The notes under the pieces are model-generated. The model worked only from the letters and a program-made list of their open reading frames with translations, ran no database searches and had not been told where the DNA came from. A DNA stretch of 64,000 nucleotides from Enterobacter sp. 10-1 (GTDB lineage Bacteria; Pseudomonadota; Gammaproteobacteria; Enterobacterales; Enterobacteriaceae): positions 1,550,001-1,614,000 of the forward strand of contig NISF01000001.1 in NCBI GenBank assembly GCA_002270295.1, given 5' to 3'. A program made the position numbers and the translations under genes. Shown here in pieces: positions 35,014 through 43,466 of this stretch. Position 1 is the first letter of the stretch. The number at the start of each line of letters is the position of its first letter.

Positions 35014-36330
35014 ATGTCTGAAAAACGACAGCTGCGGCTTGGCACGATATTACACGGCGCCTCGGGGAATATGTCCGCCTGGCGTCACCCGCTAGCGCAG
35101 GCGGATGCCAGTATTAATTTTGAATTTGTTAAACAAACGGCGTTAAAAGCGGAAGAGGGTAAGCTCGACTTTATATTTGTCGCCGATGGCCTGTATATTA
35201 ATGAAAAATCAATCCCGCATTTTTTAAACCGCTTTGAGCCGCTGACGGTGCTCTCAACGCTGGCGGCGGTGACCCGCAACCTGGGCCTGGTTGGCACGCT
35301 CTCAACCTCCTACAGCGAGCCTTTTACCACCGCGCGCCAGTTCGCCAGCCTCGATCATCTCAGCCAGGGCCGGGCCGGCTGGAACGTCGTCACCTCGCCG
35401 CTGGAGGGCTCGGCAAAAAACTTCTCCCGCGCTCAGCACCCCGACCATGCGCTGCGCTATCGCATCGCGGATGAATATTTAAAGGTGGTCAAAGGCCTGT
35501 GGGATTCATGGGAAGAGGACGCCTTCGTACGCAATAAGGCCAGCGGCCAGTTCTTTGATAAAAATAAACTGCATACCCTCGATCATCATGGCGACTTTTT
35601 TAAGGTTGCCGGTCCGCTGAATATTGCCCGGACCCCGCAGGGGCGCCCCATTATATTTCAGGCGGGCGCCTCTGATGATGGTAAAAAGCTGGCGGCGAGC
35701 CATGCCGACGCCATTTTTACCCATCAGGAATCTCTTGAGGAGGCGCAGGCGTTTTATCGCGATGTTAAAGGCCAGCTCGCGGCGTACGGTCGGCAGGACG
35801 ATTTGCTGCATATTTTCCAGGGCGTCAGCGTCATCGTGGGTGATAGCGCCGAAGACGTGGAGCAGCAGTATCAGGCCACCGCCGCGCTGGTGTCGATCGA
35901 GGATGCCCTTAACTACCTCGGACGCTATTTCGAGCATCACGACTTTGCGCAGTATCCGCTTGATGAGCCGTTCCCGGATATTGGCGATCTCGGGCAAAAC
36001 AGCTTCCGCAGCACCACGGATGAGATTAAGCGCAACGCCCGCGAGCGCGGCCTGACCCTGCGCCAGGTGGCGCTGGAAGCCGCCAGCCCGCGTCCGCGCT
36101 TTTCCGGAACGCCGCAGCAGGTCGCCGACGGTCTGCAGGAGTGGTTTGAACAGCGCGCCGCCGACGGTTTTATTATCCAGGGCGGCACGCCGGACGCCTT
36201 CCCGCGCTTTGTTGACCAGGTCGTGCCGGTTCTGCAGCAGAGAGGGCTGTTCCGCGAGGCGTATCCCGGCACCACGCTGCGCGCAAGCTTAGGGCTGGCT
36301 GAGCCGGTCAATCAATTCCAACAACAATAA
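35014..36330 (+). CDS. FMN-dependent monooxygenase, NtaA/SnaA/DszA family (YxeK/YtnJ type)
   Basis: 438 residues with the family start [22 protein letters not shown] and blocks [58 protein letters not shown]. This flavin monooxygenase class attacks nitrilotriacetate, dibenzothiophene sulfone, pristinamycin and, for Bacillus YxeK, N-acetyl-S-(2-succino)cysteine. It needs FMNH2 from a separate reductase, which is not in this operon. It lies 31 bases after the deacylase gene with AAGGGTGAA before the ATG. Confidence 0.9.
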   Translation: MSEKRQLRLGTILHGASGNMSAWRHPLAQADASINFEFVKQTALKAEEGKLDFIFVADGLYINEKSIPHFLNRFEPLTVLSTLAAVTRNLGLVGTLSTSYSEPFTTARQFASLDHLSQGRAGWNVVTSPLEGSAKNFSRAQHPDHALRYRIADEYLKVVKGLWDSWEEDAFVRNKASGQFFDKNKLHTLDHHGDFFKVAGPLNIARTPQGRPIIFQAGASDDGKKLAASHADAIFTHQESLEEAQAFYRDVKGQLAAYGRQDDLLHIFQGVSVIVGDSAEDVEQQYQATAALVSIEDALNYLGRYFEHHDFAQYPLDEPFPDIGDLGQNSFRSTTDEIKRNARERGLTLRQVALEAASPRPRFSGTPQQVADGLQEWFEQRAADGFIIQGGTPDAFPRFVDQVVPVLQQRGLFREAYPGTTLRASLGLAEPVNQFQQQ

Positions 36331-36346
36331 TAAGAGAACACCCGCT

Positions 36347-37279
36347 ATGCAGAAAAAGTCACTCATCCTTGCGCTGGCGCTGGCCGCAAGCGCCTCGTCA
36401 TGGGCGCAGAACGTCAATATCAACGGCACCGGGGTGAGCCTCGAAGCCAATAAGGCGCCGGTTCATACGGCAAAAAATCCGCAGGCTATTGCCCTGTTAC
36501 CGAAGGATCTGCACCTCGCGGTGCCGGGAAAATTCACCGTCGCGGTCGCGGCGCTGAACTCGCCGCCGCTCACCGTCTTCTCTGACGATAACAAAACCCT
36601 GCTCGGCAGCGAGGTGGATATCGCTCGCCTGGTGGCCGATAGCCTCGGCCTGCAGCTGAACGTGATCCCGACCTCGTGGGAAGACTGGCCTCTCGGCGTG
36701 GTCTCCGGCAAATATGATGCCGCGATCAGCAATATTACGGTGACCAAAGAGCGCAAAGAGAAGTTTGATTTCGCCACCTACCGCAAGGATTCGCTGGGTT
36801 TCTACGTCAAAAGCAGCAGCCCGCTGAGTAAAATTGACCAGGCGGAGGACATTGCCGGCCTGCGCATTATCGTCGGCTCCGGCACCAACCAGGAAGCCAT
36901 TCTGCTGGCGTGGAACGCGGAAAACCTGAAGAAGGGGCTGAAGCCTTTTACCCCGGTCTATACCAAAGATGACGCCGCTCAGACCCTGGCGATCCAGTCC
37001 GGCCGCGCCGACGCCTTCTTTGGCCCCAACGTGATTGGCGCATGGAAAGCGGCGCTAACCGGAAAAACCAAACTGGTTGGCAGCGTCGACGGCGGCTGGC
37101 CGAAGGCGGCCCATATCGCCGTCACGGTGAAAAAGGGCAGCGGCCTGGTCACCCCGGTGCAGACGGCGCTGAACGGCGTCATCCACAGCGGCGATTACGC
37201 CAGGGTGCTTAACCGCTGGGGGGAAGGCGTCGAGAGCATTCCGCAGTCAGAGATTAACCCGGCCGGACTGGGCGATTAA
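36347..37279 (+). CDS. Amino-acid ABC transporter substrate-binding protein (first of two)
   Basis: 310 residues of the SBP_bac_3 family with a signal peptide (LALALAASASSWAQN, about residue 21). Ligand-binding lobes show AALNSPPLTVFSDDN, LGSEVDIARLVADSLGL, GKYDAAISNITVTKERKEKFDFATYRKD and VGSGTNQEAILL. Polar amino-acid binders have this layout. A paralogue with the same blocks is the last gene of the operon (39495-40388), so the importer can use two receptors, perhaps for different modified amino acids. It sits 17 bases after the monooxygenase. Confidence 0.9.
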   Translation: MQKKSLILALALAASASSWAQNVNINGTGVSLEANKAPVHTAKNPQAIALLPKDLHLAVPGKFTVAVAALNSPPLTVFSDDNKTLLGSEVDIARLVADSLGLQLNVIPTSWEDWPLGVVSGKYDAAISNITVTKERKEKFDFATYRKDSLGFYVKSSSPLSKIDQAEDIAGLRIIVGSGTNQEAILLAWNAENLKKGLKPFTPVYTKDDAAQTLAIQSGRADAFFGPNVIGAWKAALTGKTKLVGSVDGGWPKAAHIAVTVKKGSGLVTPVQTALNGVIHSGDYARVLNRWGEGVESIPQSEINPAGLGD

Positions 37280-37289
37280 AGGAGTCAGT

Positions 37290-37799
37290 ATGAGCGACGT
37301 ATTCCGCGATGTTTCACCCGAAGCCCTTGAGCTGCAGCCGATCATTGACGGCCTGTTTGCCGAGTACGCTTCGCGCTACGGCGACTATTTTTCCCGCGAT
37401 GCCGAAGTTGAGCTAACCGAATGGTATCTGGCGCCGCAGGGGCTGTTTATCGTGCTCGAGCGCGAGGGGGAGATTATCGCCACCGGCGCCTATAAGCCGA
37501 AGGACGCCAATACCGCCGAAATTAAACGCATCTGGACCCATCACGCGCTGCGGCAGCAGGGGCTGGCGGGGAAGGTGGTGCAGGAGCTGGAGCGCCGGGC
37601 GGTGCTGGCGGGCTACAGCCATATCTACCTGACCACCGGCTTTCGCCAGCCGGAGGCGGTGAAGCTCTATCTAAGCCAGGGCTATGAGCCGCAGTTCGAC
37701 CTCGAACGCAACCCGGAAGAGTACAGCCAGCCGCCCTATGACGGACGGCTGCGGTTTAGTAAAGCGCTGGCGGTCAGCGCGCTAAGCCAGAGCGCCTGA
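37290..37799 (+). CDS. GNAT-family N-acetyltransferase (YxeL/YtmI type)
   Basis: 169 residues. The acetyl-CoA-binding motif is spread over IKRIWTHHALRQQGLAGKVVQELERRA, followed by HIYLTTGFRQPEAVKLYLSQGY. It lies 11 bases after the binding-protein gene and 9 bases before the permease gene, deep inside the operon. By analogy with Bacillus SnaA/SnaB, it would acetylate the imported cysteine derivative so that the monooxygenase can act on it. The analogy rests on the whole gene set rather than on diagnostic residues. Confidence 0.88.
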   Translation: MSDVFRDVSPEALELQPIIDGLFAEYASRYGDYFSRDAEVELTEWYLAPQGLFIVLEREGEIIATGAYKPKDANTAEIKRIWTHHALRQQGLAGKVVQELERRAVLAGYSHIYLTTGFRQPEAVKLYLSQGYEPQFDLERNPEEYSQPPYDGRLRFSKALAVSALSQSA

Positions 37800-37808
37800 G
37801 GAGCAACG

Positions 37809-38735
37809 ATGAAAACATCAGAAACGATAAAAGTTATCCCGGCGCGCTATCCGCTGCGCGCCGTCGGCGCGGTGCTGGCGCTGCTGGTACTGGCCGTCGT
37901 CGTGCAGTCGGTGGCCTTTAACCCGCGCTGGGAGTGGGCGGTCTTCGCGCGCTGGTTCTTTGACCCGGTGATCCTTGAAGGGCTCGGGCAAACGCTGCTG
38001 CTGACCCTGCTCGGCACCGTGCTGAGCGTGATTTTCGGCGGCCTGCTGGCGCTGGCCCGGCTCTCCTCTTCATGGCTGCTGAGCAGCCTTTCCTGGGGAT
38101 ATATCTGGCTGTTCCGCTCGCTGCCGCTGATCGTGGTCCTGATTATTCTCTACAACTTCTCCTATCTGTACGACACGCTGTCGCTCGGCATTCCGTTTAC
38201 CGGCATCAGCTGGGGCAGCTATCAAACCATCAACGTGCTGGGGCAGTTTTCCACGGCGGTGGTCGGGCTGACGCTGGTGCAGAGCGCCTACACCGCTGAA
38301 ATTATTCGCGGCGGCTTCCTCGGCGTCGATCACGGTCAGTATGAAGCGGCGGCGGCGCTCGGCCTGCCGGCGTGGCGGCGGACGCTGCGCATTATTCTGC
38401 CGCAGGCGCTGCGCACCATTTTACCCTCCGGCTTCAATGAAATTATCAGCCTCGCCAAAGGGACGGCGATGGTCTACGTCCTGGCGATGCCGGAGCTGTT
38501 TTACACCATCCAGATGATTTACAACCGCACCCAGGAAGTGATCCCCCTGCTGATGGTCGGGGCGGTGTGGTACCTGGCGATCACCAGCGTACTGTCGCTG
38601 ATCCAATATCTGGTCGAACGCGCTCTGGCGCGCAGCGAGCGCCGCTCGGCGGTGAACAGCCCGCGCCGCAGCCGCCTTGCCGAACCGTCTCGTTCATCGC
38701 AGCCGCAGGAGCCCGTCCATGCCCAACTCTCATAA
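37809..38735 (+). CDS. Amino-acid ABC transporter permease
   Basis: 308 residues of the His/Glu/Gln/Arg/opine permease family. Several transmembrane helices; a short periplasmic loop after helix 1; EAA loop YEAAAALGLPAWRRTLRIILPQALRTILPS at about 178-207. The polar C-terminal tail overlaps the ATPase gene by 17 bases. It probably works as a homodimer because only one permease gene is present. Confidence 0.92.
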   Translation: MKTSETIKVIPARYPLRAVGAVLALLVLAVVVQSVAFNPRWEWAVFARWFFDPVILEGLGQTLLLTLLGTVLSVIFGGLLALARLSSSWLLSSLSWGYIWLFRSLPLIVVLIILYNFSYLYDTLSLGIPFTGISWGSYQTINVLGQFSTAVVGLTLVQSAYTAEIIRGGFLGVDHGQYEAAAALGLPAWRRTLRIILPQALRTILPSGFNEIISLAKGTAMVYVLAMPELFYTIQMIYNRTQEVIPLLMVGAVWYLAITSVLSLIQYLVERALARSERRSAVNSPRRSRLAEPSRSSQPQEPVHAQLS

Positions 38736-39498
38736 CGGCCATATCTCGATTACCGGCGTCAGCAAATATTTTGGTCGCCATAAGGCGCTGGACGATGTCT
38801 CTCTTGAGATCGCGCCCGGCACGGTAACGGTGATCCTCGGCCCTTCCGGATCGGGAAAATCCACCCTGCTGCGCGCCATTAACCATCTGGAGCGGGTTGA
38901 TGAAGGCTTTATCCAAATCGATGGCGACTATATCGGCTATCGCCGCCAGGGCGACAGGCTGTACGAACTGAAGGAAAAAGAGATCCTCCGCCAGCGCGTG
39001 AACGTCGGCTACGTATTTCAAAACTTCAACCTGTTCCCACACCTGACGGTGCTGGAAAATCTGATTGAGGCGCCGATTGCCCACAAGCGGGCCAGCCGCA
39101 AGGAGGCCATCGAGCAGGCCTACGATCTGCTCGATGTGGTGGGGCTGCGCAACAAAGCCGACGCCTGGTCGCGGCATCTTTCCGGCGGTCAGCAGCAGCG
39201 CATTGCCATCGCGCGGGCGCTGGCCCTCAAGCCGAGGGTTATTCTGTTTGACGAACCGACCTCGGCGCTGGACCCGGAGCTGGTGGGCGAAGTGCTTGAC
39301 GTTATCAAGAAGCTGGCGCGTTCCGGCACCACGCTGGTGGTGGTGACGCATGAGATTGGTTTTGCCCGCGAGGTCGCCGACCAGGTGGTCTTTATGGTCG
39401 ATGGCAAAATCATTGAACAGGGCAGCAGCGATGAGGTCCTTAACCATCCGCAGCATCAGCGTACGCGGCAATTTTTATCGAAGGTGCTTCCGGCATGA
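38719..39498 (+). CDS. Amino-acid ABC transporter ATP-binding protein
   Basis: 259 residues from ATG 38719, inside the permease 3' end; a TTG 42 bases upstream is unlikely. Walker A is GPSGSGKST, Q-loop VFQNFNLFPHLTVLEN, signature LSGGQQQR, Walker B VILFDEPTSALDPE and the switch histidine in VVTHEI: all GlnQ/TcyN hallmarks. Its stop overlaps the start of the second binding protein. Confidence 0.93.
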   Translation: MPNSHNGHISITGVSKYFGRHKALDDVSLEIAPGTVTVILGPSGSGKSTLLRAINHLERVDEGFIQIDGDYIGYRRQGDRLYELKEKEILRQRVNVGYVFQNFNLFPHLTVLENLIEAPIAHKRASRKEAIEQAYDLLDVVGLRNKADAWSRHLSGGQQQRIAIARALALKPRVILFDEPTSALDPELVGEVLDVIKKLARSGTTLVVVTHEIGFAREVADQVVFMVDGKIIEQGSSDEVLNHPQHQRTRQFLSKVLPA

Positions 39499-40388
39499 GA
39501 AAAGGACTTTTGGCGTTAATGATCGGCATTATCCCGGCGGGGGCGCAGGCGGAAATTGACCTGCGGGCCAACGAGCAGCCGCTTCCGGTGACGGTGGACA
39601 AGCAGGCGATTGCGCAGATCCCGGCGAACTATCGCTTCGTTGAACCCGGGACGCTGACGGTGGCTATCTCGGCGCTGAATTCACCGCCGCTGGCGCTGCT
39701 GGCGAGCGATAACCGCACGCGTATCGGCAGCGATCCGGATATCGCCCGCCTGCTGGCCGGCAGCCTTGGGCTCAAGCTCCGGCTGGTGCCGACGGCGTGG
39801 GAGGACTGGCCGCTGGGCATCACCTCCGGGCGTTATGACGTCGCGCTGGTCAATATCGCGGTGACCGAACAGCGCAAGCAGAAATTCGATTTCGCCACCT
39901 ACCGCGTCGATTCGCTGGCCTTTTCCGTCAAATCGACCAGCCCGATAGCCAGGGTGAGCGGCGCGGCGGATCTTGCCGGACGCAAGGTGATCGTCGGTTC
40001 CGGCACCAATCAGGAGCGTATTCTGCTGGGCTGGAACGCCGAGAACGAAGCGGCGGGGCGCCAGCCGGCGCTGCCGGTGTACCTGACCGATGACGCCTCC
40101 GGTAATCTCTATATTCAGTCCGGACGCGCCGATGTGTTCTTTGGCCCGCAGTCGGTGGCGGCCTATAAAGCGGCGCTGACCGGCACGACCAAAGTCGTGG
40201 GCCTGGGACCGAAAAAAGCCTGGGTTGCCACCACCACCAAAAAGGGCAGCGGCCTGGTTTACGCGCTGCAGGCGGCGCTCGACGGGGCGATAGCCCGCGG
40301 CGAGTACCAGCAGGTGCTGGCGCGCTGGGGAGAACAGGGGGAGGCGGTGACGCAGTCGGTGGTCAATCCGCCGGGGATCGCCTACTAA
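39495..40388 (+). CDS. Amino-acid ABC transporter substrate-binding protein (second, paralogous)
   Basis: 297 residues, paralogous to the product of 36347-37279: both share SALNSPPL/AALNSPPL, a WEDWPLG segment, FDFATYR, VGSGTNQE, IQSGRAD and FFGP, and both end in a VNPPGI/INPAGL-like tail. A short signal peptide ends near GAQAEID. The ATG overlaps the ATPase stop by 4 bases. Two receptors for one membrane complex occur in the Bacillus ytm operon too. Confidence 0.9.
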   Translation: MRKGLLALMIGIIPAGAQAEIDLRANEQPLPVTVDKQAIAQIPANYRFVEPGTLTVAISALNSPPLALLASDNRTRIGSDPDIARLLAGSLGLKLRLVPTAWEDWPLGITSGRYDVALVNIAVTEQRKQKFDFATYRVDSLAFSVKSTSPIARVSGAADLAGRKVIVGSGTNQERILLGWNAENEAAGRQPALPVYLTDDASGNLYIQSGRADVFFGPQSVAAYKAALTGTTKVVGLGPKKAWVATTTKKGSGLVYALQAALDGAIARGEYQQVLARWGEQGEAVTQSVVNPPGIAY

Positions 40389-40427
40389 AAAGCCGCTGTT
40401 TCGCAGGAGTGTGTTGCGAAACAGCGG
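40387..40427 (-). terminator. Intrinsic terminator between convergent genes
   Basis: CCGCTGTTTCGCA (40393-40405) and TGCGAAACAGCGG (40415-40427) form a perfect 13-bp stem with a 9-base loop. On the minus strand it is followed by CTTTTT, so it is a full terminator for the sugar-acid transporter gene ending at 40454; on the plus strand the hairpin lacks a U-run but may still mark the end of the sulfur-type operon. Confidence 0.82.
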
Positions 40428-40453
40428 GGGCGAAGTCTCGCCAGGTGCAATAA

Positions 40454-41764
40454 TCAGGCAGCGCGAGGCGTCAGATTGATGCGATCCAGCGGCCCGACAA
40501 TAAACAGATAGGAGAGCAGGCCGAGTACGCCCATCGAGCCGACGTACAGAATGGCGTAATCAAAGGAGTGGGTATTAGCAATAATGATACCAATGACCAG
40601 CGGGGTGATGATGCTTGCGAGATTACCGCACATATTGAAGACCCCGCCGGCGATGCCCAGCATCTCTTTCGGCGACGTATCGCTGAGGATACACCAGCCG
40701 AGATTGCCAAAGCCTTTTGCAAAGAAGGCCAGGCTCATAGCGGCGATAACCACCACCTCAGAAGCGGTATAGTTAGCGATAACGATGACGCAGGAGAGCA
40801 GCATGCCGCAGATCACCGGTATCTTGCGGGCAGTGGTCAGACTATAGCCGCGCTTAAGGAGCCAGTCGGAAAACAGCCCTCCGAGCAGGCCGCCGATAAA
40901 CCCGGCAATCGCCGGAATACTGGCGACAAAACCGACTTTCAGTATCGACATCCCCTTCGCCTGGTAGAGGTAGGTCGGGAACCATGTCAGGAAGAACCAG
41001 GTAATCGAGGTGACGCAGAACTGGCCGATATAGACGCCGATCATCATGCGGTTTACGCACACGCTTTTGATCTGCGCGAGGGTTAATTTGTGCTGCGTTT
41101 TTTGGCTGCCTAATTCCGGTTCGCCGCCGCCCTCGCGAATATATTCAAGCTCCTGCTGGTTTATTTTCGGATGATGCAAAGGGTCCTTGACCTTAATCAG
41201 CCAAAATATCCCCAGGACCACCCCGATGGCGCCAATATAATAGAAGACATAATGCCAGCTTAAATTATGCAGGATGATGGTCATTAGCGGCGTGATAATA
41301 CCCAGGGAGATATACTGCGCCGCCTGATATACCGAGGTGACAAACCCGCGCTCTTTATTCGGGAACCACTGCACGCTGAGGCGGCTGTTGGCGGGGAAGG
41401 CCGGGGCTTCTATCGCGCCCATCATCAGACGCAGAATAACCAGCACCACCAGCGGGCTGGCAAACAGAAAGATCGTCCCCTGGAACATAGTCACTACCGA
41501 CCAGCCGATCAGCGCGCAGCCATATACCAGCCGCGAACCGTATTTATCCAGCAGCCAGCCGCCGGGAATTTGCATTATCACATAAGAAATACCAAAGACG
41601 GAAAAAGCCAGACCCATAGCTTCCGGGTCGAATCCTAGTTCCTTACTCATAATCGGTGCGACGACCGATAGCGTCGCGCGGTCGGCATAATTAAATACGG
41701 TAGCCAAAAAAAGAAATAATAAGATGCCGTAACGCACGTTGCTGCGTTTTATTGGTGTATTCAC
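40454..41764 (-). CDS. MFS sugar-acid transporter (GudP/galactarate-glucarate type)
   Basis: 436 residues, 12 predicted helices, anion:cation symporter family. FNYADRATLSVVAPIMSKELGF and GWLLDKYGSRLVYG near the N-terminus are typical of GudP/GarP/ExuT-like carriers. It lies downstream of the talarate/galactarate dehydratase gene with a 201-base gap holding no gene, same strand, so its likely substrate is galactarate, L-talarate or glucarate. Confidence 0.9.
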   Translation of the reverse strand: MNTPIKRSNVRYGILLFLFLATVFNYADRATLSVVAPIMSKELGFDPEAMGLAFSVFGISYVIMQIPGGWLLDKYGSRLVYGCALIGWSVVTMFQGTIFLFASPLVVLVILRLMMGAIEAPAFPANSRLSVQWFPNKERGFVTSVYQAAQYISLGIITPLMTIILHNLSWHYVFYYIGAIGVVLGIFWLIKVKDPLHHPKINQQELEYIREGGGEPELGSQKTQHKLTLAQIKSVCVNRMMIGVYIGQFCVTSITWFFLTWFPTYLYQAKGMSILKVGFVASIPAIAGFIGGLLGGLFSDWLLKRGYSLTTARKIPVICGMLLSCVIVIANYTASEVVVIAAMSLAFFAKGFGNLGWCILSDTSPKEMLGIAGGVFNMCGNLASIITPLVIGIIIANTHSFDYAILYVGSMGVLGLLSYLFIVGPLDRINLTPRAA

Positions 41765-41965
41765 TTTTCAACTCCATTGCAGGGTTGGGTATGTGGGTAC
41801 AGCGAGTCAGGGGCGGGAGGGGCGACAAGGGTGTTCCCGCCGGTCGTTAATAACATATCCCCGGTCATGAGCTGACCGGACTACGGGATGGTGGAGGAAT
41901 CGATTATCCGCCAGCCCGGACCCGGCGCGTTCGCTCCCGGTCCGGGAAAATAGCCTGCACAAGCA

Positions 41966-43162
41966 TCAGGGGCGTTTGCCAAACTCGCAGCTGTGCTGGG
42001 TCCAGCGGCGCGCCTGTTCACTCAGGGTGAAGCCCAGCCCGTGGCGTTCAGAAATCCACATCCGCCCGTCGCGCAGCTCAAGCTGTTCATTAAACAGCGG
42101 GTTCAGCCACTCGAAGTGCTCCAGCCACGGCTCTAGCGGGTAGGCGGCGGCGAGGTGCAGATGCACTTCCATCGCAAAATGCGGGGCCAGCTTGCGGCCA
42201 TGCTTCGCCGCCAGATCCATAATCTTCAGGAAGGGGGAGATACCGCCGACGCGCGGGGCGTCCGGCTGCACGAAGTCGCAGGCGTTGCCGAGGATAAGCT
42301 GTTCGTGTTCACGGAAGCTGGTCAGCATCTCGCCGGTAGCAATCGGCGTATCCAGCGCGGCGGCCAGCTGCGCGTGGCCTTCGATATCGTAAGCGTCGAG
42401 CGGCTCCTCAATCCAGATCAGGTTAAACTGTTCCATTTTACGCCCCATGCGAATGGCGGTTTCCCGGTCCCACTGCTGGTTGGCGTCAACCATCAGCGGG
42501 AAATCCGGGCCCAGCGCTTCACGCACCGCCGTCAGGCGACGGATATCCTCGGCGGTGTTCGGTTGGCCCACCTTCAGCTTGATCCCGCCGATTCCGTTTT
42601 CCCGCGAGATGGCGACGTTTTTCAGCACCTGATCCAGCGGCGTATGCAGGAAGCCGCCGGAAGTGTTGTAGCACTGTACCGAATCGCGATGGGAGCCGAG
42701 CAGCTTCGCCAGCGGCAGCCCGGCGCGTTTGGCTTTCATATCCCACAGCGCAATATCAAGAGGGGAGATGGCCTGTACCGCCATGCCGCTGCGCCCTACG
42801 GAAGCGCCCGCCCACAGCAGTTTGGTGTAGATCTTGTCGATATCATTCGGGTCCTCGCCGAGCAGGTTATCGGCAATCTCTTTGGCATGGGCATAGATCC
42901 CCTGACCCCCCGCGCGTTTGGAATAGCTAAAGCCTACCCCTTCGATACCGTCGCGGGAGCGGATTTCAGCGATAATAATCGCGACTTCGGTCAGTGGCTT
43001 TTGCCGCCCGGTGAGGACTTTGGCATCGCTGACCGGCGTGGCCAGGGGGAGAAAGGCCAGGGAGAGCTTAACGTGCTCAATGCGGTCGCCGGTTTCGGCG
43101 GCGGTTTTCACGCCGGTGGTTTTGGCGTAGGTCACGGAGCTGGAATTGGCGCTGGCGGTCAT
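41966..43162 (-). CDS. L-talarate/galactarate dehydratase (enolase superfamily)
   Basis: 398 residues, the length of the characterised Salmonella L-talarate/galactarate dehydratase and very similar along its length. Mandelate-racemase-subgroup residues are visible: KLK in GGIKLKVGQ (about 195-197), Asp in VDANQQWD (about 226), Glu in WIEEP (about 252), Glu in TGEM (about 278) and the general-acid/base His in LAPHFAME (about 328). It dehydrates galactarate or L-talarate to 5-keto-4-deoxyglucarate in the cytoplasm. An operator-like palindrome lies just upstream. Confidence 0.93.
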   Translation of the reverse strand: MTASANSSSVTYAKTTGVKTAAETGDRIEHVKLSLAFLPLATPVSDAKVLTGRQKPLTEVAIIIAEIRSRDGIEGVGFSYSKRAGGQGIYAHAKEIADNLLGEDPNDIDKIYTKLLWAGASVGRSGMAVQAISPLDIALWDMKAKRAGLPLAKLLGSHRDSVQCYNTSGGFLHTPLDQVLKNVAISRENGIGGIKLKVGQPNTAEDIRRLTAVREALGPDFPLMVDANQQWDRETAIRMGRKMEQFNLIWIEEPLDAYDIEGHAQLAAALDTPIATGEMLTSFREHEQLILGNACDFVQPDAPRVGGISPFLKIMDLAAKHGRKLAPHFAMEVHLHLAAAYPLEPWLEHFEWLNPLFNEQLELRDGRMWISERHGLGFTLSEQARRWTQHSCEFGKRP

Positions 43163-43186
43163 GGCAAGTTCCTTATAGGTTATAAA

Positions 43187-43202
43187 ATGTTTGCGCTAAC
43201 AT
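43187..43202. promoter_or_regulatory. LacI-family operator-like palindrome 1
   Basis: ATGTTTGCGCTAACAT is a 16-bp near-perfect palindrome with a central GC, as in LacI/GntR operators (ATGTTA...TAACAT). It is 25 bases upstream of the dehydratase start, where bound repressor would block transcription. The 43163-43466 gap holds no gene. Confidence 0.6.
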
Positions 43203-43339
43203 TTTTAAATCAGCTTTGGTTTTTATGCCACAGGACTGCCTTTAATTTGTACAAATGATCACAACTTTAGGTTATTAAGGGTAAAATTATGGAGGCGACA
43301 TCACGATCCAAAAGAGTTTGTGAAATAGCACAATTATCA

Positions 43340-43355
43340 ATGATAGCGATAACAT
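43340..43355. promoter_or_regulatory. LacI-family operator-like palindrome 2
   Basis: ATGATAGCGATAACAT has the same 16-bp architecture as the site at 43187-43202, 153 bases away, closer to the regulator gene. The pair could allow looping or autoregulation. Confidence 0.5.
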
Positions 43356-43466
43356 TTTATCTCTCAGGTTATTGATTCTCATGCGGATGCGCGGGCGGGC
43401 GCTGGCAATTGGCCGGGCCATCATCAATAATGCTCGCTGGGAACGACTCAACACAGGGGCTTAGTC

